DNA from: Chara braunii
Lineage: Eukaryota; Streptophyta; Charophyceae; Charales; Characeae
DNA length: 28,461 bases
Direction of reading: 5' to 3'
NCBI GenBank assembly: GCA_003427395.1
Contig: BFEA01000219.1
Coordinates: forward strand, 1,567,040 to 1,595,500
This document shows, in pieces, positions 1 through 11,160 of the stretch. The position numbers and the translations under genes are program-made. Under the pieces are notes generated by a model. That model did not search any database, had not been told where the DNA came from, and saw only the letters and a program-made list of their open reading frames with translations. Every line of letters starts with the position of its first letter. Within the stretch, counting starts at the first letter, position 1.

Positions 1-67
<67 letters not shown>

Positions 68-75
68 GAGAGAGT
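1..75. repeat. AGAT tetranucleotide microsatellite
   Basis: A perfect AGAT tetranucleotide run fills the first ~66 bases and ends in a short GA run. It reaches the window edge, so its true length is unknown. Confidence 0.95.
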
Positions 76-601
76 ACACACATTTATGTCCTGCGGCAGG
101 ATACACGTGTACTGTTGTCTCTAGCAGTGTTCATCTACAACCTTTTACTTCGGCGATGTGCGAAAGATATGTTTTTCAAGTCGGTTTATGTTATTTCTAA
201 TTCCGTTATTAACTACGAAGCATTAACGTTTTTTTTTTTAATATATCATATATTTGGGTGACACGAGCGCATTCCACTTCGCACGTGTCCATTGATAGAA
301 CAAAAATTTGCCGACCCTTATCTTTGCCATTGTTTTGTGTCTCTTTCGTTTGTCCTTTTATTGTGGTTCTCGATATGAACAATCAAGGCGAGGGGGGAAT
401 AAGGGGGCGGGGGGGGGGATGAGCAAATGCTGTGTGTTAATGACATTGTGTTTTCCTGTCCATGTTTGTCCCCTTGTATGGTTGTCATCTCGCCGCGAGA
501 CATTCGTGATGTTTGGATGGTCACACTTATTTTCGACAAAAGAAAACGTGAGTTTTCGTGCAATGAAATCCTTTCATATAAAGTAAGTGGAAAATATCAT
601 A
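76..601. other. Left flank, no gene seen
   Basis: The stretch is AT-rich to mixed sequence with a G-rich patch near 390-418. Short open frames exist on both strands, but none has recognisable domains, consistent splice sites or protein-like composition. I see no gene here. Confidence 0.6.
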
Positions 602-1062
602 ACGCATCAAAAGACACGAGCACATGCTCACAGTCAGACAGATACATGTTCTACCAAATTATCGTACTACAAGCATTGGGACAGACAAAAACATGGAGCA
701 TAAGGAGTAAACACATGGACATGTGAAGGGAAAAAAAAAAAAAAAAAAACCTCGTGGTCGGCGAGTCTGGTTGGGAATATGGCGGCTCTGACCATCATTA
801 TGTAAACACCATCCAGTAACCGACCATATACAAACGATGGCTAGACTCACTCACGGACTGACTCAAGGTCTGACACTTACACATACGGACGCATCAAAAG
901 TCACAAGCACACTTCGAGCACAACAGGCAAACGCACTGACATGTAAAAAAAAAAAAAAAAAAAAAAAAAATCGTAAGGTTGACATGTGTGGGTCGTTTCA
1001 ACATGAATAGTTACCATCATTTGGTAGATGGATCCCGGTACCCAACCATGTATAAAGGCTGG
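602..1062. repeat. Degenerate direct duplication with two poly-A tracts
   Basis: Two related units start with ACGCATCAAAAG at about 602 and 889. Each contains a poly-A run (about 731-749 and 945-970) followed by similar sequence around CCATCATT and ending near a TATACAAA/TATAAAGG box-like stretch. The second unit lacks roughly 110 bp of the first. It may be an old tandem duplication of a short interspersed element; the poly-A tracts are internal to each unit. Confidence 0.6.
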
Positions 1063-1123
1063 CAATACTGTTGCTGTGTGTGCGACCCTTCAAAAGTGTG
1101 TTGCATTTCTTGTGTAAAGTTGA

Positions 1124-1131
1124 AATTCATG

Positions 1132-1178
<47 letters not shown>

Positions 1179-1290
1179 GATATATATATACATATATATA
1201 TACATTTATATATACATATATATATACATATGCATATCTATCTATCTATCTATCTATCTATATATTAAAACATGAATATATATATATATA
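1124..1290. repeat. AT-rich microsatellite flanked by an inverted repeat
   Basis: A long (TA)n tract with TACATA variants and a TCTA run (about 1239-1260) is bracketed by ATTCATGTTTTAATATA at about 1124-1141 and its inverse complement at about 1261-1278. The block could form a large cruciform. It directly abuts the left terminal repeat of the 27-kb element, which obscures any target-site duplication. Confidence 0.8.
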
Positions 1291-1322
1291 CAACATATTA
1301 TTCGTTAAAATAGGACATTATA
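1287..1322 (+). repeat. Left terminal inverted repeat
   Basis: Its inverse complement occurs at 28314-28349 with three mismatches. The identical core includes TTATTCGTTAAAATAGGAC. The outermost four bases (TATA) merge with the flanking TA microsatellite, so the exact end is uncertain by a few bases. Confidence 0.85.
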
Positions 1323-2414
1323 TTTTAAATTGGTACTCGCACGCTATTAATTTCATGTTAAAATCGCTATATTTTGGAACTGAATAGAACTTAGGAACCC
1401 GAAGAATGAAATTGAGAAGCTATAAATTGAATCTAAACCGGAGATTCAAGGCAATCACTTACTGATCATGATGGATTAAGTGTGGATTCCATTGCATTTC
1501 CATAAATTTTGTAACTTAAAAGCCGTTACGGTTACAACATGAATTGTTGAACTCTCAATTTCTTTACACCTTGCTCAATTTTGAGTCAGCATTGAGTCGG
1601 ACCTCTTTTAGATAACATTGTGACTTCCCTTAATTTATTGAAACTCAATCGAAGTGGGACATATACGGAAAGCACACGGATGGTTTAAGTACTAATAGTC
1701 TAGTATGGATTCCGTCGCACTTCGATAATTTTTGTTTTAACTCTATTAAATGTATACTAATCACGACAAAGTTTAATGAATCACACGACAAACGAATGAC
1801 ACGACAAACGAGATTACGATTTAAGTACAGTGACTATGGGTTCCATCGCACTTCGATAATTTTATGTACTACATACTTATTAAAAAACGTGACACTCAGT
1901 CTATTCGGTGTGATTTAAGGATGGATTCCAATACTGTGACACTTCGATAATTTTTTACTCTATCACACTTCGACAATTTATGTGACTTTAAAGACGAAAC
2001 TGACATGTCATTGTCCTACATTGAAATACAATTGAATCAGACGTACTACACATGACATGGTGTGAAGGCGAAACCAGTCTAAGATGGTTTATGTGTAGAT
2101 TTCAGCGCACTTTGACAAAAAATCATAAACCGATACGACATTATCATATGAAACTGAAATTCATGTGAGTACCATGGATTCTGTCTCACTTCAAGAAATG
2201 TCGTACCCATGAAAAATTAAAAGTAAAAAATTGTACTGGTAATTAAAGTTCAAAATTGTACCGACACGTGCAACAAATCGTAAATGCAAGATTGAAGTAC
2301 GTCTACACTAAACGCTACAAGGCAACTGTACATTGAACTACGTCTAAATTAAACGCTACCAGCGGCAACAATGTAAACTTTCTAAAACGCTATCATTTAC
2401 AAAATTTGAAGTTT
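1323..2414. repeat. Left subterminal arm with repeated GGATTCC...CACTTCGATAATTTT motifs
   Basis: This gene-free AT-rich arm holds about six diverged copies of a ~27-bp motif, GGATTCC plus a few bases plus CGCACTTCGATAATTTT. Copies lie near 1482-1510, 1707-1732, 1837-1863, 1923-1955 (with a half copy to 1980), 2094-2120 and 2174-2199. Another local direct repeat, built on TACGTCTA...TAAACGCTAC, lies near 2295-2320 and 2338-2362. Subterminal repeats of this sort are common transposase-binding sites in large DNA transposons; that role is inferred. Confidence 0.65.
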
Positions 2415-3286
2415 CTACCGATGTCCCCGCGTCCCTTTAGAACCAAACCCGTATAAGGCATTCATAGACGACCCGAAAACAAGGGTTTGTGGCTCTCCCT
2501 TCGTCGCCACCCCCGATAACACCGAAATGTACTTCATCCTTACAAACCTACAGGCACCCGCCAAGGACTTACCGATGGCGTCACGCACACAACATGTCAC
2601 TTTCTCTACCTCATGCCACTTATGAACCTCATCAATTCGAATGGCAGTCTCCAAATTGGATTGTCCGTTCTCGTACAGAAGGCGCAAATTCCCTATGCTG
2701 CGACCATAGACTCTCAGGTGGTTGCAAGAAACTAGCACTACAACGTCTACCAAAGTCCGATTTCGGTTTGAACATGCCACACACAACACTCTGCAGAAGT
2801 CGGAACCGGCCACAGACAACCGTATGCAACAATATGACACATCTTTTGGCTGTAACCCGGCACCACGCAGCGGATATACTTCCAAAAATGGATTGTAGGA
2901 TGCACAATCCAACAACTCTTGTTTCAAGTCTGCAGACCACACCCGAGGTGATCTCGTTACGTTGTCCAGGCGAAGGTAAAACCTGTTATTCTCTTCCTGC
3001 CTGAGCGAGCGCGCAGGGACGGAAGTTGTCTGACACCAATGGCATGATGAGGTACTTTGATCAGACTTCCCCACTCCATCGCGGAAGCAAATTTGTAGTC
3101 CTTATACAATGGGCATTTCCTTGCCAAGATGGCTCTATACCATTCTGCCTCGGACCACGCATCGATACGCTTGTCAAAGAAGGGGGCGACGGTCATCCAC
3201 GGGGCGTTTTTCGGCACGCTTCCTGAACCATGGAATCCGCATGTACAAGGGTGAATGGGACATGCATAATCATGCCGATGGTCCAT
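2415..3286 (-). pseudogene. Unrecognised element-encoded protein, minus-strand copy, frameshifted
   Basis: I do not recognise this family. The protein begins at the ATG at 3286, just after a plausible 3' splice site (pyrimidine-rich then TGTGTAG, exon from about 3303). It reads to about 3010 in one frame, then continues in another to the TAG at 2415. The shift lies near 3000-3030, because both halves align with the plus-strand copy at 17429-18376. Shared landmarks are PWMTV, YKFA followed by an acidic/aromatic stretch, a KQELLDCA block, VSYCC-RL-V-GSDF, LVD-VVLVS, FVRMKY-SV, and the C-terminal PQTLVFGSSMNALYGFGS. It sits about 460 bp downstream of the transposase-like gene on the same strand, so it may share its expression. 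An unrecognised small intron instead of a frameshift is possible. Confidence 0.6.
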
Positions 3287-3767
3287 GACTCCTGTCGCAC
3301 GCCCTACACAAGACATGAAACGCAAACAAAATAAAAATGAAATATCGAAATAGTAAAAAAATCACCTTCATGATGAACTTGACTTCGAAAATTGTTGAAC
3401 CATCACTAACCATCTTAAAAAAATAAACCGTAGACCGTGGACAAAATTCGCTACGCAAAATTATTGCAACAATAATATGCTCCATTCTGAATTATCGTCT
3501 CTTCAAACAGTTATTTTACAAAAATCTCACTCCCCCACTCTATCGGGCGGACGTGCACTAATCGCTCTTGTCCCCTCCATCTACACTCCCTTCACCAGAT
3601 GGACCTTCACCAGATGGACTCAGATCGACAAGTGCAGCTTCAGCATTCAGTCGAACACTGGAAGGAATGACAAGTACAGTTGTGAATGGTCTTGTACCAT
3701 GGACCGGTCTCTCCCAACCAAAAGCGATCGAGGCAGCATCCTGCCATTGTGTCTGGTCAGTCATTTC

Positions 3768-6503
3768 CTATCGTTTTTCCCATGCGTTCTCATACAGTTG
3801 TTCCAGCGACTTTGCTCTCCCAGTCGGCACCCAATATTCCACTAGCACTTTATTATAATTTTGCGAATTATAATCAACAACCACCCGAGAAAGAGCTTTG
3901 CCCACCCAGATTGGTACACCGTTGGACAGATCATCGTCGAAGGGGCGAAGGATAAGAAAAGTACCCACGTCGACATGCACGAGGGGGTCAAAACTAGTCT
4001 TCGGGTGATTTTTTCTTCGTCCAACAAACAGCGGTTCCCTGTCATCGTCGATGTTGACACTGAGAAGAGAAGGTTGTTGATCGATTTCGAGCAGCCGTGG
4101 TCGTGGCCAAAAACTTCCCTCGGGTTGTGAGGACAACCCGTTGGCGATGATCTCATCGCCATGTTTGATGACCTCCTCCCAATAACACAAAGTTGTTTCT
4201 CTCCTACTCACCTCATGGTCATTGTAAGTGCACCACGTCGACCGCCTACTCTCCAGCAACTCGCGGAATCGAACAACACCATTTTTGCCATTCAAATAGT
4301 CATTTCGAGGAAGGGGTTGCACATGAGGCGGGTCAAACGGCCACGAAGAACCAGCATAGCTTTCATCGGGGTTTTTATTGAACCAAAAAATCGGACCTTC
4401 CTCGGGCAACCATTCTTCATCATCGCAAAACTCCTTGTACAACATGCCCGGACTATCTCCAACCATCAAAAATTTAAGCAAGTGCGGTTTTGAAATACCG
4501 GTAATGTCTGACGCAACGCACGGGTCCACTATACTAATCCAATTTTCCATCATATCGAGGAAAATACATTTGGGAGGCTTTTTGTGGGATTGCTTTATGA
4601 GCTCGAAAAACTCGTCCATAGTATAAGCGTCTACGTCTTTCAATTTCTTCGAGAAAATGCTGAAAGTAGCGTCAACTTCTGTATGGGTATGTCCCACCAG
4701 CATAAAACCTATTTCTACCTCTTCAAAAACTTTGAACTTAACCAACAGTGAAGCCAGGGCACATATGTACTTGTTCTTGTTTTCCCGCCAACAATTATCT
4801 GCTTGAATGCGCAAAAACCGTGGCACTGGCGTCCCGCTCCCTTGAATTTCGACAAGGGTTCTCATAACACAAGTAGCGACCGTGTTGGAATCGTGTTTGA
4901 AATACGGAAACCACATGTACACATATATACTAGGGTCTCTGCCGTGTGCAATGACGCCTGTCAGATTAGTCGTCATCATCATCTCGTGCCTAAGTGCTTT
5001 CGAGTAGTTCGCTTGACCAATATGGGGGATAGTTGTTTTCTTCTGATCCATGCCGTCAATGATGAGACACAAACGCTCGTTCGGACGAACCATGGAATCA
5101 GTTTTCGCTCGACTGTAGTCCAATCTGTGTTCAACTTGCCTCCTTTGGTGTGCTTTCATATCCTCTCGAGCACGTTCTCGATCTCGAGGAAGAGCAGCAT
5201 CTTGTATACGTTCCTTTAGTTCATGACAGATGGCGCACTTCGTAAACGTGTTAGATTGCGAGAGGGAAACGTGGAAAAAGTGTTTCCGCCACAACTTATA
5301 AAAGTTTGACTCAGACACGACATCGAGGTCAGCGGCCAGAAAGTCGGACTTGATGGACTCATAAATTGATCTCTTTGTGAAAGCAGCTGGGAGTCGAAAC
5401 TTCGGTCTGGAAACCCCACCTTGGTTAGCCACCTCATTTGGCACGCTATCCGCATGACACTCGATGAACGTTCTCATGCTGGCAAGCATGGCGACCGTTT
5501 TATTGGTTGGCCTATATTTTTCCGTCAGGCCATGCTTGGAACGCACGTAGCCATTGTCGAAACGTTTTTTGTTGCTGTAAAATGTATTACGCGAGACACC
5601 GAGTACATTGCAGTACGCCCTGATGCACATTGAACGTTCCAACTCCATTGGGCGGACACGTTTCTGTCCACTCTCATTTACTGTGAAATCCTTAATATTT
5701 TTCATCCACCACTCAGTTTGCTCTCCCGGACTCTTACTGTACAGTCCTTGTCTAACCTTTCGCACTTCCTCAGACGGCACGTCGTAACAACATCGAGCCT
5801 TGCAACATGCCATGCCGCGCACCATGAGCAGTCTTCTTCCGGACAGCATGTTTCTCGCTCTTTTGTACTGTTCTTTCCTCCTTACATTCCTATTAGCCAT
5901 GCTATACCTTTGTCTTTCGCCTGGCAGAGGTGCGGGCAAAATTTGCAGTATCGCCCTTCTCTCTGCATCACCCCTGCCAGACGATTCCGACCCAGACTCG
6001 CTCTGACTTGGAATCGCATCATCACTTTGCATATGCGTTGGACTCGCCCGTGCTCTGGAAAACTCCTCCGAAGAATAGTCGGTGGCAACCAAGTTCGTAG
6101 TACTGGAGCTAGCGCAAAGCAAAGGTCCACTGGAATAGGACCGTTGTCCTGACGAGTCATCAGTGGCCACCAACCGCTCACTCTCGTCATCAGACGATGC
6201 GTAAGAAACACCCATTGGCACGCAACTGCTGTGCGCTGAAGCTGTGGGGTGCACCTCGCCAGGAATGTGGAACTCTATCCGGGAGGTAGACGGTTCTTCG
6301 ACCGCCGGCGTCGTTGCCAATTCTATGGGCAGTTGGATGCAACCTCCAAAGCTCTCACGAAAAGCGAGATTTCGTTTTCTGGGGAAATCCGCAGATGACT
6401 GTTGGAACGGCGAACTGTCCGAAGAGGTCGTCGGGGCCAACTCCGAGTGTTGTATCTGGCAATGCAAGTCGACGGCTTGTTCAGTTTCCATAGCCCGGTT
6501 CAT
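3768..6503 (-). CDS. Transposase-like protein with RNase-H-type D-D-D pattern (DUF7869-like)
   Basis: This uninterrupted frame of 911 residues runs from the ATG at 6503; an in-frame TGA lies upstream, and a TTG at 6542 is the only earlier candidate. The first ~190 residues are Ser/Glu-rich and probably disordered. Next comes a basic, Cys-containing stretch and a helical region resembling a helix-turn-helix (GVSRNTFYSNKK). A CxxCH knuckle (C423, C426, H427) precedes a core with LIIDGMD (D483), QADNCWRENKN (D569) and GHTHTEVDATFS (D611). This spacing matches the large eukaryotic DUF7869-type proteins as I remember them, and the three acidic residues are plausible metal ligands of a DDE/D nuclease. 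It is the only large intact gene in the window and could mobilise the element. A domesticated host gene is the alternative. Confidence 0.7.
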   Translation of the reverse strand: MNRAMETEQAVDLHCQIQHSELAPTTSSDSSPFQQSSADFPRKRNLAFRESFGGCIQLPIELATTPAVEEPSTSRIEFHIPGEVHPTASAHSSCVPMGVSYASSDDESERLVATDDSSGQRSYSSGPLLCASSSTTNLVATDYSSEEFSRARASPTHMQSDDAIPSQSESGSESSGRGDAERRAILQILPAPLPGERQRYSMANRNVRRKEQYKRARNMLSGRRLLMVRGMACCKARCCYDVPSEEVRKVRQGLYSKSPGEQTEWWMKNIKDFTVNESGQKRVRPMELERSMCIRAYCNVLGVSRNTFYSNKKRFDNGYVRSKHGLTEKYRPTNKTVAMLASMRTFIECHADSVPNEVANQGGVSRPKFRLPAAFTKRSIYESIKSDFLAADLDVVSESNFYKLWRKHFFHVSLSQSNTFTKCAICHELKERIQDAALPRDRERAREDMKAHQRRQVEHRLDYSRAKTDSMVRPNERLCLIIDGMDQKKTTIPHIGQANYSKALRHEMMMTTNLTGVIAHGRDPSIYVYMWFPYFKHDSNTVATCVMRTLVEIQGSGTPVPRFLRIQADNCWRENKNKYICALASLLVKFKVFEEVEIGFMLVGHTHTEVDATFSIFSKKLKDVDAYTMDEFFELIKQSHKKPPKCIFLDMMENWISIVDPCVASDITGISKPHLLKFLMVGDSPGMLYKEFCDDEEWLPEEGPIFWFNKNPDESYAGSSWPFDPPHVQPLPRNDYLNGKNGVVRFRELLESRRSTWCTYNDHEVSRRETTLCYWEEVIKHGDEIIANGLSSQPEGSFWPRPRLLEIDQQPSLLSVNIDDDREPLFVGRRKNHPKTSFDPLVHVDVGTFLILRPFDDDLSNGVPIWVGKALSRVVVDYNSQNYNKVLVEYWVPTGRAKSLEQLYENAWEKR

Positions 6504-6660
6504 GCGGCCGTTCGCTGAGCCTTCTTCGGTGCCGTCATGCAACCGTCGGTGCAGCGGATGCGATTCCCGTCAGTGCAATGGATTATTCTCTCTTGTGCAG
6601 GTCGAAAGGGTCGTTCGAATTCGTGTCCACACCCTGCAAAACAGCGGAGCAAACAATAAG
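6504..6660 (-). other. 5' leader exon and 3' splice acceptor of the transposase-like gene
   Basis: On the minus strand, a pyrimidine-rich tract ending CTGTTTTGCAG (AG at about 6634-6635) is followed by ~130 bases leading to the start codon. An in-frame stop separates this leader from the coding frame, so the exon is best read as 5' UTR. The upstream intron would run into the ~1-kb tandem repeats. I could not identify the first exon or promoter. Confidence 0.5.
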
Positions 6661-7123
6661 CACGATCAGATTTATGCGTTGAGGGCACAAAGTTCGTCGG
6701 GATCCGAATTTGGCGGGTGCAGGAGTAGCAAGGAACCTGTTTTCGCGTGGCTTGTGTCAGTGGAAGGTAGCGCCAGTGGGTGCACACAAGGAACGCTATG
6801 TTTGGGCGAACAGAAGGAAGGCTCTGTTGTCGGTGGACGATAGCACGCGCAGAACAAAGGGTAGTGGTGGATGCACCACCACATAATTCGGCGTAGCGCG
6901 ACCCCAAACAGACCCCTATAAACACCGATTCTCACCATCGTCTAAGCGAGCTCGTGCGGTGCTCCATTCGCTGGCACTAGTGCAATAGCGACCCCCGATT
7001 AGTGCGCCGGGAACGTCGACGTGCGACAGCGCGAACCAGACAGCACGCAGAAACACAAGCATGTCTGCGTCAAGACTCCGCACACCGCGACGGTCAAAAC
7101 CCTTGGGGGTCAGAAAAGATCGT

Positions 7124-7270
7124 GGGTGCGAAAAATTGTTCACCTTCTGAAATACCCTTGAAGGGGTTTATGGGGGTTGCCGATGGTGACAACGGTCATG
7201 TCCCTTACTTTCGGCAACCTCCATGAACCCCTTCAAGCGCATTTCAGAGGGCGAGCAATTTCTCGCACCC
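7124..7270. repeat. Long hairpin in tandem unit 1 (58-bp arms)
   Basis: Arms 7124-7181 and 7213-7270 are imperfect inverse complements around a ~31-base loop. Both arms carry a CTTGAAGGGGTT-type core and end in GGGTGCGA / TCGCACCC. Confidence 0.85.
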
Positions 7271-8211
7271 GCAGTCCTCTCGCAATCAACTCACATTTGA
7301 AGTTTCAGGCGCCATGCGAAGGACGGATAGATTTGCGCCGATCCTCAAAGTTCGCCAGGATCCGAACTTGGCGGATTTGCCTGCAGCGAGTAAGAGGTTT
7401 TCACGCGGCTGCAGGTATTGGAACGGGTGGATGGCGTTTGCACAGAAGCAGGTGATGCTCGGCCGCACCGCATTTCGGGGCGGCGATGAACGAAGATCCA
7501 CGGCACATCGGAAATGCACCCGGCCAGTGACACCGTCGTCAACCCCAATAAACCCCTTTCAGGGCAACTCACAAGGCGAGCACTTTTCCACACTACCAGG
7601 CCGCCGGCATTGAAGACGGACTGGGCAGTCCAAGTTGTTGAAAATAACGGTCAGATTCACGGGGAGCCTCTAAGTTCGCCGGGATCCGAATTTGGCGGGT
7701 GCAGGAGTAGCAAGGAACCTGTTTTCGCGCGGCTTGTGTCAGTGTAAGGTAGCGCCAGTGGGTGCACACAAGGAACGCTATGTTTGGGTGAACAGAAGGA
7801 ATGCTCTATTGTTGGTGAACGATAGCACGCGCAGAACAAAGGGTAGTGGTGGATGCACCGCCACACAATTCGGCGCAGAGCGACCCCAAACAGACCCCTA
7901 TAAACACCGATTCTCACCATCGTCTAACCGAGCTCGTGCGTTGTTTCATTCGCTGGCACTAGTGCAATAGCTATCGAACACGGACATCTTCACTGCGCAG
8001 ACAAGAAAAATGCAGAAAAGGATGAAAGAACCCCCCTTAAACCCTTCCAAACATTGATTCGGCCAGTCGAGAAGGCGAACCTCGATTCGCGCGTCGGGAA
8101 CGTCGACGTGCGACAGCGCGAACCGGACAGCACGCAGAAACACAAGCATGTCTGCGTCAAAACTCTGCACACTGCGACGGTGAAAACCCTTGGGGGGGCA
8201 GAAAAAATCGT

Positions 8212-8359
8212 GGGTGCGAAATATTTGCTCGCCTTCTGAAATGCCCTTGAAGGGGTTTATGGGGGTTGCCTTCGGTGACAACGGTCGTGTCCCTTATTTT
8301 CGTTAACCCCCATGAACCCCTTCAAGGGCATTTCAGACGGCGAGCAATTTCTCGCACCC
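8212..8359. repeat. Long hairpin in tandem unit 2
   Basis: Arms of about 58 bp (8212-8270 and 8303-8359) pair almost completely, including CTGAAATGCCCTTGAAGGGG with its complement. This is the best-preserved of the three hairpins. Confidence 0.85.
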
Positions 8360-9234
8360 TCAGTCCTCTCGCAATCAACTCACATTTGAAGCTCCAGGCG
8401 CCATGCGAAGGACGGATAGATTTGCGCCTATCCTCAAAGTTCGCCAGGATCCGAACTTGGCGGATTTGCCTGCAGCGAGTAAGAGGTTTTCGTGCGGCTG
8501 CAGGTATTGGAACGGGTGGATGGCGTTTGCACAGAAGCAGGCGATGCTCGGCCGCAACGCATTTCGGGGCGGCGATGAACGAAGATCCACGGCACATCGG
8601 AAATGCACCCGGCCAATGACACCATCGTCAACCCCAATAAACCCCTTTCAGGGCAACTCACAAGGCGAGCATTTTTCCGCACTACCAGGCCGCCGACATT
8701 GAAGACGGACTGGGTAGTCCAAACTGTTGAAAATAACGGTCAGATTTACGGGGAGCCTCTAAGTTCGCCGAGATCCGAATTTGGCGGGTGTAGGAGTAGC
8801 AAGGAACCTGTTTTCGCACGGCTTGTGTCAGTGTAAGGTAGCGCCAGTGGGTGCACACAAGGAACGCTATGTTGGGGCGAACAGAAGGAAGGCTATGTTG
8901 TCGGTGAACTATAGCACGCGCAGAACAAAGGGTAGTGGTGGATGCACTACTACACAATTCGGCGCAGCGTGACCCCAAACTGACCCCCATAAACTCGATT
9001 CTCACCATCGTCTAAGCGACCTCGTGCAGTTTTCCATTCACAGATACTAGCGCAAGAGCTTATCGAACTCGGACATCCCCACTGCGTAGACAAGAAAAAT
9101 GCAGAAAAGGATGAAAGATCCCCCCTTCAACCTTTCCAAACTTTGATTCGGCCAGTCTAGAAGGCGACCCCCGATTCTGCGACAAGACTTCGCGCACCGC
9201 GACGGTCAAAAACCTAGGGGGGCAACAAAGATCG

Positions 9235-9381
9235 TGGGCGCGAAAAATTGCTCGCCTTCATAAATCCCCTCGAAGGGGTTAATGTGGGTTGCCGACGGTG
9301 ACAACAGCCGTGTCCCTTATTTTCGGCAACCCCCATGAACCCCTTGAAGGGCATTTCAGAGGGCGAGCAATTTCTCACACC
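9235..9381. repeat. Long hairpin in tandem unit 3
   Basis: Arms near 9235-9293 and 9324-9381 correspond to the hairpins at 7124 and 8212 but have more mismatches. A further degenerate right arm without a clear left partner lies near 10247-10305. Confidence 0.75.
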
Positions 9382-11006
9382 CACAGTCCTCTCGCAATCA
9401 ACTCACACTCGAAGCTCCAGGCACCACGCAAAGGACGGTCAGATTCGCGTCGATCATCAAAATCCGCCAGGATCCGAACTTGGTGGATTCGCCTGCATTC
9501 GTAACGGGTGGATGGCGTTTGCACAGAAGCAGGTGTTGCTCGGGCGCACCGCAATTTGGGGCGCCGATGAACGAAGATCCACGGCACACCGGAAATGGAG
9601 CCGGCCAGTGACACCGTCGTCAACCCCAATAAACCCCGTTCAGGGCAACTTACAAGGCGAGCAATTTTGCGCAATACTAGGCCGCCGGCATTGAAGACGG
9701 ACGGAGAAGTCTAAGCCGTCGAAAACAACGGTCAGATTCATGCGGCGCCTCGAAGTTCTCCGGGATCCGAATTTGGCCGGTGCGGGAGTAGCAAGGAACC
9801 TGTTTTTGCGCGGCCGATGTCAGTGGAACGGAGCGCCAGCGGGTGCACACAAGGAACGCTATCCTCGGCAGCACAGAAGGAAGGCTCTGCAACTCTCAAG
9901 TTGTCATTGAATGTCAGCACGCGTAGAGCAAAGGGCAGCGGTGGATGCACCACCACAAAATCGGGTGCAGCGCGACCCCAAACTGACCCCTAGCGCAAGA
10001 GTTCACCGAGATCGGACATCCCAACCGCACAGACAAGAAATATGTAGAAACTGATGAAAGACCCCCCCTGCAACCCTTCCAAACCCCGATTCGGCCAGTC
10101 GACAAGGCGACCCCCCCTGCAACCCTTCCAAACCCCGATTCGGCATGTGTGCGACAAGAATCCGCGCACCGGGACGGTCAAAACCCTCTGGGGGCAACAA
10201 AGATCGACGACACACAGACAAGGGACACGGCCGCTATCACCGTCGGCAACCCCCACAAACCCCTCGAAGGGCATCTCAGAAGGTGAGCAATTTTTCTCAC
10301 CCACAGTCCTCGCGCAATCAACTCACACTTGGAGCTCCAGGCCTCATGCGAGCACTTTTGCCTGCCCGGAGGCATTTGGTAATCAGAACGCACTCGACAG
10401 TCGTGGCGGTCGAAAACGGCGGTTAAATTTACGCGGGACCTCAAAGTCCGCCGGGATCCGAACTTCGCGCTTCTGGACTGGCCAGGAACCGGTTTGCACG
10501 AGGGACGACGGATATTTGGATGACCGGTGTGGAATTGCACAGAAGGAACGCTAGGCTTGGCTGCATGTTCAGGGAGGCCCTGCTGCTGCTCACAAGTGTT
10601 TGTTCCAACAGAGCACGCAGAACAGAAATGGTCGTCGCAGGTGCACCACGTCGGAAATTGGCGCAGCGCGGCCCCCAATAGACCCCCATGGACCCCGATT
10701 CTCCTCATCGACAAAGCGAACAGTCATGCAACCAGGACTCTGAAAAGATCCATGCAAACCGTAAGCGTCTTATTTCAGCGACGCAGTCGAAACAACAATA
10801 ATCATCCGAGCAGCCCGCGACTTCGCATGCTTCAGATTGCAAGTCCGCCGGGATCCGAACTTCGTCGCACGCTGAAAACTGGCATGGCGTTGTGAACTAT
10901 CGACCCCACGCCCGAAAGTTGGGAACTGTGTCCCGCAAAACGTAGTCATCAGGGCAACCCGGGATGGCATTGTGACTGCGAACGCGAAACCAACAACCGC
11001 AAAAAA

Positions 11007-11160
11007 ATGGGAACTTCGGATCCCGGCGAACTACAGCAATCATGCGTTATTTTCGCACCTGCGCGTGCTCTCCCTGCGGCCGAGCGACCACAACAGATTG
11101 CTGCTTTCACGAGAGCACTGCGCATGATTGCTGTAGTTCGCCGGGATCCGAACTTCCCAT
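11007..11160. mobile_element. MITE-like element with 40-bp perfect inverted repeats
   Basis: Positions 11007-11046 and 11121-11160 are perfect inverse complements separated by 74 bases. Each arm contains one half-degenerate copy of the 24-bp palindrome (AACTTCGGATCCCGGCGAAC in the left arm) followed by TACAGCAATCATGCG. It has no coding capacity. The perfect arms in an otherwise degraded neighbourhood imply recent formation or recent conversion between arms. Confidence 0.8.

Larger units (their letters stand above)
6659..10730. repeat. About five ~1-kb tandem repeats
   Basis: The same ordered landmarks recur. The palindrome variant followed by TTGGCGGGTGCAGGAGTAGC starts at 6690, 7672, 8761 and 9753, with a diverged form at 10444, giving periods of roughly 0.98-1.09 kb. 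Other shared blocks include CTATAAACACCGATTCTC, GAACGTCGACGTGCGACAG and GTCAACCCCAATAAACCCC. The first copies are most alike and the fifth is shortened. Many short frames exist in every direction, but they follow the repeat and do not show coding conservation. I see no gene. The left end overlaps the presumed leader intron of the minus-strand gene. Confidence 0.85.

Noticed and set aside
1071-1268. Tyr/Ile-rich frame with a possible membrane-like stretch
   Set aside because: It is the translated TA/TCTA microsatellite.
3303-3485. Upstream coding exon for the minus-strand unrecognised protein
   Set aside because: A short GT-AG intron (about 3304-3365) is plausible, but the exon phase does not match the downstream frame, so I treat it as untranslated at most.
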